The notes beneath the pieces are model-generated. The model ran no database searches. It was not told the DNA's origin and was given only the letters and a program-made list of their open reading frames with translations. Positions 16,013 through 24,147 of a stretch of DNA of 30,071 nt are shown piece after piece. The DNA is from JBAXEO01 sp964541375 (lineage in GTDB: Bacteria > Actinomycetota > Coriobacteriia > Anaerosomatales > JAAXUF01), in the NCBI GenBank assembly GCA_964541375.1, contig CAZIPT010000024.1, forward strand, positions 1-30,071, read 5' to 3'. Numbering within the stretch: position 1 is the stretch's first letter; every line of letters starts with the position of its first letter. The position numbers and the translations under genes were made by a program.

Positions 16013-17061
16013 TCAAGGTCGCCCAATATCCCACCTACCAGGTGTTTCTCGCGGTGGTCATCGCGATGGTGGCGGCAGCCCTGCTGTTTCCATTCTGGAT
16101 TCGCCTACTGCGAGTTCGCAACATCGGTCAGCAGGTCAGAGCCGACGGTCCGCAGGGTCATCTGGTCAAGCAGGGCACGCCTACCATGGGTGGCGTCCTC
16201 ATTCTGCTGGTAGTCACGGCGACTTTCCTGATGGAGGGCCGTACTTCTCGGCTGAGCCTCCTCGCTCTCGCCGCGATGCTCGGATGTGGGCTCCTCGGCT
16301 TCATCGATGACTGGTCCAAGGTCTCCCACGAGCGCTCGCTCGGCCTGCGCCCGCGCGCGAAGCTGTTCTGGCAGGGTGTGGTCGCAGTCACCTTCGGGCT
16401 GCTGGTGGTCAACTGGGGCGGTCTTCCCACCTGGGTCTCGATTCCGCTGACCGACGAGAAGCTCCAGCTGGGCATCCTGACGACGATCGTGCCAGTGGCC
16501 GGCATGGCGATCATCGTTCCGTGGCTCTATCTGGCGCTGGTATTCATCATGGTTGCGGGCATGAGTAACGCGGTGAACCTCACCGACGGCCTCGACGGAC
16601 TCGCCGCCGGCACGGTCACGATCGTCACGCTCGCATTCGCCGCGATCGCATTCCGCCAGAACGCGCTGCCCTCGGCGCTTCTCGCCGGAGCCGTGGCCGG
16701 CGCCTGCGTCGGCTTCCTCTGGTACAACAGCTATCCCGCCGACATATTCATGGGCGACACCGGCTCACTGGGCCTCGGTGCCCTGATCGCCGCTCTGGCG
16801 GTCATCACCAAGACCGAGTTGCTCCTGCTCATCATCGGCGGCATCTACGTCGCCGAGACGCTCTCAGTCATCTTGCAGGTCGCGTCCTTCAAGCTCACCC
16901 GCAAGCGAATCTTCAGGATGGCTCCCATCCATCATCACTTCGAGATGCTGGGTTGGTCGGAAACCAAGGTCATGGTCCGTTTCTGGATCATCACCGGCAT
17001 CCTGGCCGGTCTGGGCTTCGCGATGTACTTCGTTGGAACCGTCGCTTCGAGGGCGCGATGA
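16009..17061 (+). CDS. mraY: Phospho-MurNAc-pentapeptide transferase MraY
   Basis: Integral membrane enzyme that moves phospho-MurNAc-pentapeptide to undecaprenyl phosphate, giving lipid I. The 350 residues have about ten hydrophobic segments. Catalytic and binding motifs are present: Asp100-Asp101 in FIDDWSKV, NLTDGLDGLAAG (190-201), FMGDTGSLGLG (247-257) and the histidine cluster PIHHHFEMLGW near residue 305-318. GTG 16009 forms a GTGA overlap with the murF stop, and the 3' end forms an ATGA overlap with murD. No independent ribosome site is obvious, which fits coupled translation. Confidence 0.97.
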   Translation: MIKVAQYPTYQVFLAVVIAMVAAALLFPFWIRLLRVRNIGQQVRADGPQGHLVKQGTPTMGGVLILLVVTATFLMEGRTSRLSLLALAAMLGCGLLGFIDDWSKVSHERSLGLRPRAKLFWQGVVAVTFGLLVVNWGGLPTWVSIPLTDEKLQLGILTTIVPVAGMAIIVPWLYLALVFIMVAGMSNAVNLTDGLDGLAAGTVTIVTLAFAAIAFRQNALPSALLAGAVAGACVGFLWYNSYPADIFMGDTGSLGLGALIAALAVITKTELLLLIIGGIYVAETLSVILQVASFKLTRKRIFRMAPIHHHFEMLGWSETKVMVRFWIITGILAGLGFAMYFVGTVASRAR

Positions 17062-18440
17062 CCGGCTGGGGCGACATTCTCGTCCTGGGACTGGGGCGCA
17101 GCGGGAGTGCGGCCGCGCGCGCCGCTTTGGGGCTCGTGGCAGAGGGCCGTGCGCGCTCGGTCACCGCAGTCGATGCCGCCGAGAACCCCGTACTCGCCGC
17201 TACAGCCGAGCAGTTGATGTCCTTGGGTGCCCGCGTCGCGCTGGGTTCGCCGGAGGTCCACGGCCACTTCGACGTTTGTGTTGCAAGCCCCGGGATTGCG
17301 CCCCATGCGCCGCTCATGGTCTCGGCATACGCCGCCGCCGACAAGGTGATCTCGGAGGTCGAGTTCGCCTTCGCGCTCTCGTCTCAGACTTGGGTCGCGA
17401 TCACCGGGACTAACGGAAAGACCACGACGACAGCGCTCGTGACACATCTGTTGAACTCGGCTGGGATCAGCGCCCGGTCGGTGGGCAACTTCGGCCCGCC
17501 TGCGGTGGATGCAGCTCTAGACGCCGAGGCGAGCGAAGTGTTGGTCGCAGAGGTCTCGTCGTTCCAGCTCGCACACGTCGAGACCTTCCACCCCCGAGTG
17601 GCTGTGCTGCTCAACATCACTCCCGACCATGCTGACTGGCACGGATCGCACGAGGCGTACGTCGCCGCCAAGGCGCGCGTGTTCGAGAACCTCGACTCTG
17701 ACGACACCGCGGTCGTCGACGTCGATGACGAGGGCTCCGGACCGTTCGCCGAGAAGCTCGAGGCACGCGGAATCGGCGTCGTGCGTGTGAGCCTTCACGA
17801 GCCCCATGCGCTCGGGGCGACCACGAGCCACGGTGAACTTGTGTTGGAGACTCGCGGTGGTCCCATCCGGCTGGTGGGTGCCGATGAGCTCCAGATCCGA
17901 GGCACTCACAACGTCAGCAACGCTCTGGCTGCCGCTGCCGCTGCCCACGCGCTTGGTGCGACGCCCGCCGCCCTTCGCGCCGGACTCAGGTCCTTCGAGC
18001 CCATAGAGCACCGCTTGGAGCCTGTGGGGCGGGTGGACGGCGTGGAGTGGGTCAACGACAGCAAGGCAACCAACCCCGACGCGGTCTTGAAGGCCCTTAC
18101 GGCGTTTGAGGGCACGCAACTCATCGTGATGCTCGGCGGGCGGAACAAGGGGAACGACTTCGGACCTCTTGCGGCGCAGGTATCGGCGACCGCGAAGGCT
18201 GTGGTGCTCTTTGGCGAGGCGCGCCATGAGCTTGCTGAGGCGTTTCGGGGTCTGCCTGTACATTCCGTCGAAGCAGTGAGCCTATGTGACGCCTGTGAAG
18301 CGGCGCGTCTGCTCGCCGAGCCGGGCGATGCGATCGTCCTTTCGCCCGCGTGCGCATCATTTGACGAGTTCAGCTCCTACGAGCATCGCGGTCGGGTCTT
18401 CAAGGCCCTCGTCGGCGTGATGGCGGGGGAGGAGGGCTGA
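17058..18440 (+). CDS. murD: UDP-MurNAc-L-alanine:D-glutamate ligase MurD
   Basis: Cytoplasmic ligase that adds D-Glu to UDP-MurNAc-L-Ala. The 460 residues begin with a Rossmann-like UDP-binding domain (ILVLGLGRSGSAAA, 7-20), then the P-loop ITGTNGKTTT (115-124), LNITPDHADWH with the loop containing the carbamylated lysine region, and NDSKATNPDAVLKAL in the C-terminal domain. A longer open frame reaches back to 16953 inside mraY. ATG 17058 is chosen because it gives the family N-terminus, has CGAGGG just upstream and overlaps the mraY stop by 4 bases (ATGA). Its stop overlaps the ftsW start by one base (TGATG). Confidence 0.96.
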   Translation: MTGWGDILVLGLGRSGSAAARAALGLVAEGRARSVTAVDAAENPVLAATAEQLMSLGARVALGSPEVHGHFDVCVASPGIAPHAPLMVSAYAAADKVISEVEFAFALSSQTWVAITGTNGKTTTTALVTHLLNSAGISARSVGNFGPPAVDAALDAEASEVLVAEVSSFQLAHVETFHPRVAVLLNITPDHADWHGSHEAYVAAKARVFENLDSDDTAVVDVDDEGSGPFAEKLEARGIGVVRVSLHEPHALGATTSHGELVLETRGGPIRLVGADELQIRGTHNVSNALAAAAAAHALGATPAALRAGLRSFEPIEHRLEPVGRVDGVEWVNDSKATNPDAVLKALTAFEGTQLIVMLGGRNKGNDFGPLAAQVSATAKAVVLFGEARHELAEAFRGLPVHSVEAVSLCDACEAARLLAEPGDAIVLSPACASFDEFSSYEHRGRVFKALVGVMAGEEG

Positions 18441-19678
18441 TGGCGCGCAAAGAGTACGCAGGCGGATCCATTGCGCGGTACCTGCTGATGGGCTCGGCGG
18501 TCTTCCTCACCGTCTTCGGGCTGGTGATGATCTACTCGGCGTCCTCGATCTCCGCTTACGTAAAGGAAGGCTCTGCCGCCCACTTCTTCATTCGGCAACT
18601 CGCATTCGTAGCCATTGGTGCCGTGGTGGCGATCGCGATATCGAGGTTTGACTACCGTCGGCTCCAAGGACCGCTCGGCTTGCAGGCTTGGTGGGTAAGT
18701 GTGGGGTTGTTGGTGCTCACCTATGTCTACGGCGTGGTTCGTGGCGGAGCCCGACGATGGATTCCCCTGGGCTTCACCCAGCTCCAGCCTTCTGAGCTCA
18801 CCAAGATCGCGTGCGTGCTGGTTGCCGCGGCGCTGGCCGTTGAGTGGCAACGAGGGCGCATCGACACCGGTGACTACCTGAAGAAACTCGGAATCTATGT
18901 GGGGGTCCCGGCCGTCCTCATCGTCTTCCAGCCCGACTTGGGCACGGCGATCCTCATGGCGATCGGTGTCGGGATCGTGCTCTTTCTCGGAGGCATCGAG
19001 CTGCGGTGGGTGGGACTCGCCGGCGCTGCTCTGGTAGGCTTCGGCGTCTTCGCCGTCGCAATCGCTCCTTACCGCATGGAACGCGTAGTGACAGCGCTCA
19101 ATCCCTGGGGCGATTCTCAGGGCAAGGGCTACCAGGCGGTGCAGGCTCTGCTCGCCTTCGGGACCGGCGGCATCAAGGGCGTCGGTCTCGGGTTGTCTCG
19201 GCAGAAGTTCTTCTACCTCCCCGAGGCGCATACGGACTTCATCTTCGCAATCATCGGTGAGGAGGCCGGTCTTCTCGGCACGCTCGCGGTGGTCCTCGCG
19301 TTCGCTGTACTGCTGTTCGCCGGAATTCGGATCGCGGTGGGAGCACGCGATCCGTTCGGGAAACTGGTTGCCGGGGCGCTGGCGGGGATGCTCGCGTTTC
19401 AGGCGGTGCTGAACATGGCGGCCGTCACAGGCATCTTCCCGGTTACGGGTAAGCCACTCCCGTTCATCAGCTACGGTGGCTCATCTATGCTGGTGACGCT
19501 GATGTGTGTTGGATTGATCCTGTCGGTTTCGGAGTTCGGCGCGCATGCCCCGCGTGCGGTGCGCGCCAAGCCCAAGAGCGAGGAGCGCGTTCGTGCGAAT
19601 CCTGATGAGCGGCGGAGGAACCGCGGGCCACGTGTACCCCGCCCTGACGGTCGCCGAGCAGTTCGCCGCCGCGCCTGA
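18440..19678 (+). CDS. ftsW: FtsW, septal peptidoglycan glycosyltransferase (SEDS family)
   Basis: Polytopic SEDS polymerase that builds septal glycan strands from lipid II with its PBP partner. The 412 residues have about ten hydrophobic segments. QPSELTKIACV (116-126), GYQAVQALLAFGTGG (230-244), PEAHTDFIFAIIGEE (261-275, with the essential Asp266) and GKPLPFISYGGSSM (337-350) are diagnostic. The start ATG shares one base with the murD stop. The protein ends in an extremely arginine-rich tail. Codons from about residue 385 on are read from DNA that also encodes the start of murG in another frame, an 86-base overlap. The tail is probably cytoplasmic, and its composition may partly result from that overlap. 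Confidence 0.96.
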   Translation: MARKEYAGGSIARYLLMGSAVFLTVFGLVMIYSASSISAYVKEGSAAHFFIRQLAFVAIGAVVAIAISRFDYRRLQGPLGLQAWWVSVGLLVLTYVYGVVRGGARRWIPLGFTQLQPSELTKIACVLVAAALAVEWQRGRIDTGDYLKKLGIYVGVPAVLIVFQPDLGTAILMAIGVGIVLFLGGIELRWVGLAGAALVGFGVFAVAIAPYRMERVVTALNPWGDSQGKGYQAVQALLAFGTGGIKGVGLGLSRQKFFYLPEAHTDFIFAIIGEEAGLLGTLAVVLAFAVLLFAGIRIAVGARDPFGKLVAGALAGMLAFQAVLNMAAVTGIFPVTGKPLPFISYGGSSMLVTLMCVGLILSVSEFGAHAPRAVRAKPKSEERVRANPDERRRNRGPRVPRPDGRRAVRRRA

Positions 19679-20744
19679 CGAAGTCGTGTTCGTCGGCACT
19701 CCGGACGGTCTCGAAGCACGCATCGTCCCCGCGGCCGGTGTCGCCTTTCGCCCGCTCGCGGCCGCAGGTTTCGATCGTGCCCGTCCGTGGACGCTGGTCA
19801 CCTCGTCGATGCGTATCGCCGCCTCGACCTTTCGCGCGTGGCGGTGGCTGGGCGCCGAGAAGCCCGACGCCGTTATCGGATTCGGCGGCTATGTGTCGAT
19901 TCCGGTAGGGCTCGCGGCCGCTCTGAGGCGCGTCCCGCTCGTGCTGCACGAGCAGAACTCCGTTCCGGGCATCGCCAACCGCTTTCTATCGCGTTTTGCG
20001 CAGGCCGTGGCGGTCACCTATGAGGAGTCCGCGGCCGTTCTGGCACACCCTCAGCGTGCCGTGGTCACCGGCAACCCCGTGCGACGGGCCGTGCTCGACG
20101 CCGACCGCTCAGACGGGCGTCGCTCATTGGGGCTCGACGCCGAGGCTCCTGTGCTCCTCGTCTTCGGTGGGAGCCGGGGCGCCCGGCACCTCAACACCGC
20201 CTTGATCGGGCTTCGTGACCGGTTGCTAGCCGTCCCCGAACTCCAGATCATCCATGTCGCCGGCAAGGCGGAGGCCTCGAGCGTCAGGGCCGCGCTCTAC
20301 AAGGCCGGCGGCGACGGAGGCGGCCGGTGGCGGGTCCTGGAGTACCTCGACGACATGGGCTCGGCGCTTGCGGGGTGCGATCTGGTCGTGGCGCGTGCCG
20401 GAGCGACCTCCATCGCCGAGATTACCGCCCTCGGGCTGCCGTCGGTTCTAATCCCGTATCCCTACGCCACCGACGACCACCAGACCAAGAACGCACGGGC
20501 TCTCGTCGCGCACGGTGCGGCCGAAGTCATCGCGGATGCCGATCTGGACGGACAACGGTTTGGCGACGTGGTCGTCGGGCTGCTCGGCGACACGGAGGCG
20601 CGTGCTACCATGTCTGCCGCGTCCCGTGCGCTCGGACGCCCCGACGCGGCCTCGCGCGTTGCCGCCCTCGCTCGAAGCGTCGCGGGTCGCCGAGGCGGTT
20701 CCCGAGACGATCACCCGGACTCCTCGGAGGAAACCGTTGTCTGA
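19593..20744 (+). CDS. murG: UDP-GlcNAc:lipid I N-acetylglucosaminyltransferase MurG
   Basis: Peripheral membrane GT-B glycosyltransferase (family GT28) that turns lipid I into lipid II on the cytoplasmic face. The 383 residues begin MRILMSGGGTAGHVYPAL, with the donor/acceptor loop GGGTAGH at 7-13. HEQNSVPGIANRFL, VTGNPVR, FGGSRGARHLN and ARAGATSIAEI with PYPYATDDHQTKNA follow in the expected order. GTG 19593 has GAGGAG at 19579-19584, eight bases upstream. The ribosome site and first 86 bases lie inside ftsW. The 3' end overlaps murC by 8 bases. Confidence 0.96.
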   Translation: MRILMSGGGTAGHVYPALTVAEQFAAAPDEVVFVGTPDGLEARIVPAAGVAFRPLAAAGFDRARPWTLVTSSMRIAASTFRAWRWLGAEKPDAVIGFGGYVSIPVGLAAALRRVPLVLHEQNSVPGIANRFLSRFAQAVAVTYEESAAVLAHPQRAVVTGNPVRRAVLDADRSDGRRSLGLDAEAPVLLVFGGSRGARHLNTALIGLRDRLLAVPELQIIHVAGKAEASSVRAALYKAGGDGGGRWRVLEYLDDMGSALAGCDLVVARAGATSIAEITALGLPSVLIPYPYATDDHQTKNARALVAHGAAEVIADADLDGQRFGDVVVGLLGDTEARATMSAASRALGRPDAASRVAALARSVAGRRGGSRDDHPDSSEETVV

Positions 20745-22131
20745 TCAGGTCTACGCACACTTCATAGGTGCCGGCGGTGCCGGAATGAGCGGTATCGCCC
20801 TTGTGTTGGCCGAGCGTGGCGTCCTCGTGACAGGCAGCGACCTGAAGGAGTCGCGCTACTCGCGTGCTCTTGAGGCGGCGGGCGTTCACGTCTCGATCGG
20901 CCACCATGCCCAGAACCTCGGCACGCCGCAGATGGTAGTGGTCTCCTCGGCGATTCCGGACACCAATCCGGAGGTTGTCGAGGCCCGACGGCTCGGAATC
21001 CCCATCTGGCCGCGTGCGCAGATGCTCGGTCACCTCGCGGGCGAGCGGTCGACCATCGCCGTTGCTGGCACGCACGGCAAGACCTCCACAAGCTCGATGA
21101 TGGCGACCATGCTTTCCGGGATGGACCTCGATCCCACATTCCTGATCGGGGGAGAGGTATGCGGCTTCGACACCAACGCGGTCAACGGTGGAGGAACACA
21201 CTACGTCGTGGAGGCCGACGAGTCTGACGGCTCGTTTGTCTTCCTGGATCCGTTCGTTGCGGTCGTCACCAACATCGAGGCCGACCATCTCGACCACTAC
21301 GGGACGCTCGAGCGAGTCGAAGGCGCATTCATCGACTTCATGAGCAGAGTGGCCCCAGACGGCGCCGTGGTGGTCTGTGGCGACAGTCCCCGAGTCATCG
21401 AACTCGCGCAGACCGCAGACCGCCGCATCATCACCTACGGATTTGCCGAGGAGTGCGACGTCCGCTGCCGCGTGCTTGGCCGAGAAGGTATCGGCACGCG
21501 CTTCGAGGTGACATTCCCGGATGGCGTGGTGGCTACCGCAGTCACCAGCGTGCCGGGAAACCACATGGCCCTCAATGGGACGGCATCCCTGGCAACCGCG
21601 TGGTTCCTCGGCCTCGACGTCGGCGCGGCCGCCGAAGCACTATCGGCGTTTTGCGGAGTCCGACGCCGTTTCGACCTTGTCGGCGAAATCGATGGGGTTA
21701 CTGTGGTCGACGACTACGCGCATCATCCCACCGAGGTGCGCGCGACGCTGGCGGCTGCGCAGGCGCTCGACTTCGGGCGCATCGTCGTCCTTTTCCAACC
21801 GCACCGCTACTCGCGCACTGAGGCGCTCGCTAGCGACTTCGGGGATGCGTTCACAGACGCGGACCGCATTGCTTTCATGGATGTCTACAGCGCAGGCGAG
21901 CCTCCCATCCCGGGTATCAGCGGCAAGACGCTCCTTGAGGAGTTGCTGGAGCAGCATCCCCGAGCACAGGCGGCCTATCTGCCGCACCGTAGCGACGTCG
22001 TGGCCTTCCTTGCGTCGCGCTGCCGTCCGGGCGACCTGGTGCTCACGATGGGTGCCGGCGACGTCACCGCTGTCGGTCCGGAGCTCGTCCGCGAGCTTGC
22101 AGACCGCAGCGCAGCGGATGACCTGCGATGA
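20737..22131 (+). CDS. murC: UDP-MurNAc:L-alanine ligase MurC
   Basis: First amino-acid ligase of the peptidoglycan stem pathway. The 464 residues open with the Rossmann-like FIGAGGAGMSGIA (9-21), then the P-loop AGTHGKTSTSS (110-120), NIEADHLDHYGTLE in the central domain, and DDYAHHPTEVRATL in the C-terminal domain. The frame is open back to 20515 within murG. TTG 20737 is preferred because GGAGGA (20726-20731) is five bases upstream and the protein matches the family from residue 4. The resulting overlap with murG is 8 bases. The stop forms an ATGA overlap with murB. Confidence 0.95.
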   Translation: MSDQVYAHFIGAGGAGMSGIALVLAERGVLVTGSDLKESRYSRALEAAGVHVSIGHHAQNLGTPQMVVVSSAIPDTNPEVVEARRLGIPIWPRAQMLGHLAGERSTIAVAGTHGKTSTSSMMATMLSGMDLDPTFLIGGEVCGFDTNAVNGGGTHYVVEADESDGSFVFLDPFVAVVTNIEADHLDHYGTLERVEGAFIDFMSRVAPDGAVVVCGDSPRVIELAQTADRRIITYGFAEECDVRCRVLGREGIGTRFEVTFPDGVVATAVTSVPGNHMALNGTASLATAWFLGLDVGAAAEALSAFCGVRRRFDLVGEIDGVTVVDDYAHHPTEVRATLAAAQALDFGRIVVLFQPHRYSRTEALASDFGDAFTDADRIAFMDVYSAGEPPIPGISGKTLLEELLEQHPRAQAAYLPHRSDVVAFLASRCRPGDLVLTMGAGDVTAVGPELVRELADRSAADDLR

Positions 22132-23039
22132 GCCTGGCGCAGGCCACAGCCCGGCTTCGCGATTCCATGACGGGGGTCGTCCGCTCGCACGAGGCTATGA
22201 CCCGTCACACGACGTACCACATAGGTGGGCCCGCAGCCCTCTTCCTCGAGTGTGACACCCTCGCCGACCTCTCGTGCGCCACGGAGGTCCTCGCCGAAGA
22301 GCAAGTCGATTGGACCGTGCTGGGCAAAGGAAGCAACGTACTCGTCTCTGACGCGGGCTATGAGGGCGCCATCCTGGTTCTCGGCAAGGGATTCAAGCGG
22401 CATTCGATCGAAGGCCAAGAGCTGCGCACGGGAGCGGGCGTGATACTCGGCGCAGTTGTTCAGGATGCCTTCAAGGCTGGTCTGTCGGGTCTCGAGTTCG
22501 CGGTCGGAATCCCCGGGACGGTCGGGGGAGCACTCGCCATGAACGCCGGAAGCCGCGAGGAGTGGATCGGCGCGATCGTCGAGTCCGTCACGCTGTTCGT
22601 GCCAGGGCGGGGACTTGTCGGCGTGCGTGGGCCCGAGATAGCGTGGGGATATCGGCGCACCGACCTTCCCGAGCGGGGGATCGTTGTAGAGGCGGTGCTC
22701 CGCGTCACCGAGTCCGATGCGGCCCACATGCGCCGGTCCATGGAGGCCAGCCTGCGCCGGCGGAAGCGCTCTCAGCCACTGGGAATGCCCAGCGCGGGCA
22801 GCGTGTTCGTCAACCCGGAAGGTGACTCAGCCGGTCGTCTCATCGAGTCCGCCGGGCTCAAAGGCGCCTCCGTTGGTGGAGCCCAGATCTCCGATGTGCA
22901 CGCCAACTTCATCGTGAATACCGGCGGGGCCACCGCCTCAGATGTCGTGGAGCTGGTCCAGATCGTCCGCGACGCAGTAAAGGAATCGAATGGCATCGAA
23001 CTCAGGCCGGAAATCCGGTTCGTCGGGTCGTTCGTCTAG
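22128..23039 (+). CDS. murB: UDP-N-acetylenolpyruvoylglucosamine reductase MurB
   Basis: FAD-dependent enzyme that reduces UDP-GlcNAc-enolpyruvate to UDP-MurNAc. At 303 residues it is the shorter (type II) form, as in Gram-positive bacteria. It shows HTTYHIGGPA, the FAD-binding GKGSNVLVSD (67-76), GIPGTVGGALAMNAG (128-142), the proton-donor serine in GSVFVNP (Ser225) and the catalytic glutamate in LRPEIRFVG (Glu295). The start overlaps the murC stop by 4 bases. The last 50 bases are shared with the start of ftsQ in another frame. The murC-murB-ftsQ order without ddl is typical of actinobacteria. Confidence 0.96.
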   Translation: MSLAQATARLRDSMTGVVRSHEAMTRHTTYHIGGPAALFLECDTLADLSCATEVLAEEQVDWTVLGKGSNVLVSDAGYEGAILVLGKGFKRHSIEGQELRTGAGVILGAVVQDAFKAGLSGLEFAVGIPGTVGGALAMNAGSREEWIGAIVESVTLFVPGRGLVGVRGPEIAWGYRRTDLPERGIVVEAVLRVTESDAAHMRRSMEASLRRRKRSQPLGMPSAGSVFVNPEGDSAGRLIESAGLKGASVGGAQISDVHANFIVNTGGATASDVVELVQIVRDAVKESNGIELRPEIRFVGSFV

Positions 23040-23973
23040 TCGGAAGCGCGTCGTTATCGGCGCCGATGAGACGACCCGCGTCCGCTATAGCCGAGACAAG
23101 CCAGAGGTCGAGTCCGAGCGCCGCAAGACACCCCGGCAGTCGAAGCGGGACTCGTCGCGCACGGGCCCGGCGACTGCGACCAAGTCGTCATCGGCCGGTC
23201 GTCGCATGGCCAGTGAGAAGCGCGACGAACGGGATAGACGTCGTCGGGCGATCATGCGCCGCCGCGTAGCCCTTGGCGTACTGGCGGCCCTCTTGTTCGG
23301 GGGCGTCGTCTGGGGGCTCGTCGCGGTCTGGAGCGCGCCGCTCTTGCCTGTGAAGGTCGTGAAGATCGAGGGCGTCAGTCGCCTCACCACCGAGTCGGTC
23401 CTCGCTTCGGCAGCGATACCGGCCGGCGCGACCCTGCCCAAGCTGCCCAAGGCACGGATTCTCGCCCGATTGCGAGCAAACCCGTGGATCGCGGAGGCGA
23501 CGGTGAGCCGGTCGTTGCCGGGTACGGTCAGGATCGCGGTCGTTGAGCGGACCCCCGTCGCGGTGGTCGACGCCGGGGGAACGGAACAGTGGCTGGTCTC
23601 GGCCGACGGACACTGGCTCAGCCGGCGGAGCCCCGAGGACACGATGTCCGTTCCGACGATCAGGGATGCTCCCGGTGCGGTCCCGGTCGCTGGGAGTGCG
23701 ACGGAGTCTACGGAACTCAAGAACGCGTTGGCGGTAGTCGCCGGACTCAGTCCAGAGCTGCGGAGGAGGGTCCGGACTGTGACCGCGCCGACGGTGGATA
23801 AGACCGCGCTCATCCTCGCCGACAGTGTGGAAGTCTTCATTGGCAGCGCCGAGGACATCGCAAAGAAAGACCAGCTTACGCTGCAGATCCTTGGGAAAGA
23901 GAAGAAGCTGGTCTACATCAACGTTCGGGTCGTACAGCGCCCCACGTGGCGAGGGCTGGACCTGCCCAAGTAG
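22990..23973 (+). CDS. ftsQ: FtsQ/DivIB-type cell division protein
   Basis: Bitopic division protein that links the FtsZ ring to septal synthesis. The 327 residues have a long, hydrophilic cytoplasmic N-terminus of about 92 residues rich in Arg, Lys and Ser, one transmembrane helix (about 93-114) and a POTRA domain opening VKVVKIEGVSRLTTESV (about 121-190). A FtsQ-like C-terminal domain follows (IAVVERTPVAVVDAGG and beyond). ATG 22990 is supported by TAAAGGA at 22978-22984, five bases upstream, although it lies 50 bases inside murB. A shorter start at Met73 would remove most of the basic tail but has no visible ribosome site. Confidence 0.9.
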   Translation: MASNSGRKSGSSGRSSSRKRVVIGADETTRVRYSRDKPEVESERRKTPRQSKRDSSRTGPATATKSSSAGRRMASEKRDERDRRRRAIMRRRVALGVLAALLFGGVVWGLVAVWSAPLLPVKVVKIEGVSRLTTESVLASAAIPAGATLPKLPKARILARLRANPWIAEATVSRSLPGTVRIAVVERTPVAVVDAGGTEQWLVSADGHWLSRRSPEDTMSVPTIRDAPGAVPVAGSATESTELKNALAVVAGLSPELRRRVRTVTAPTVDKTALILADSVEVFIGSAEDIAKKDQLTLQILGKEKKLVYINVRVVQRPTWRGLDLPK

Positions 23974-24147
23974 CCGTGGCCGAGGGTGAGAGCCCACCCC
24001 TGGGATACTCCCGGTACGAGAACTTGTTACAGACCCCTTGCACTGGGGGTAAGGTTTATGCGAAGATTGAGCGTTCCACCCGTACAGTAACGGTCAACTT
24101 GAGGTTTAGGGTAGAAGCTCAGACCGGTTTCCCGGGGGAGGCGAGAC
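23974..24147 (+). promoter_or_regulatory. ftsZ leader and probable promoter region
   Basis: This is the longest gap inside the dcw cluster. A short hairpin GGGTG/CACCC (23984-23999) follows the ftsQ stop, and a second weak stem ACCCC/GGGGT lies at 24033-24050. AACTTGAGGTTTAGGGT (24096-24112) contains an imperfect dyad and a -10-like TAGGGT. No -35 and -10 pair is convincing. The ribosome site GGGGGAGG is at 24134-24141. The layout suggests that ftsZ has its own transcription and perhaps regulation. Confidence 0.45.

Noticed and set aside
24058..24090. Ten-codon leader peptide before ftsZ
   Set aside because: The ribosome site is weak and too close to the ATG, and the peptide has no regulatory codon pattern.
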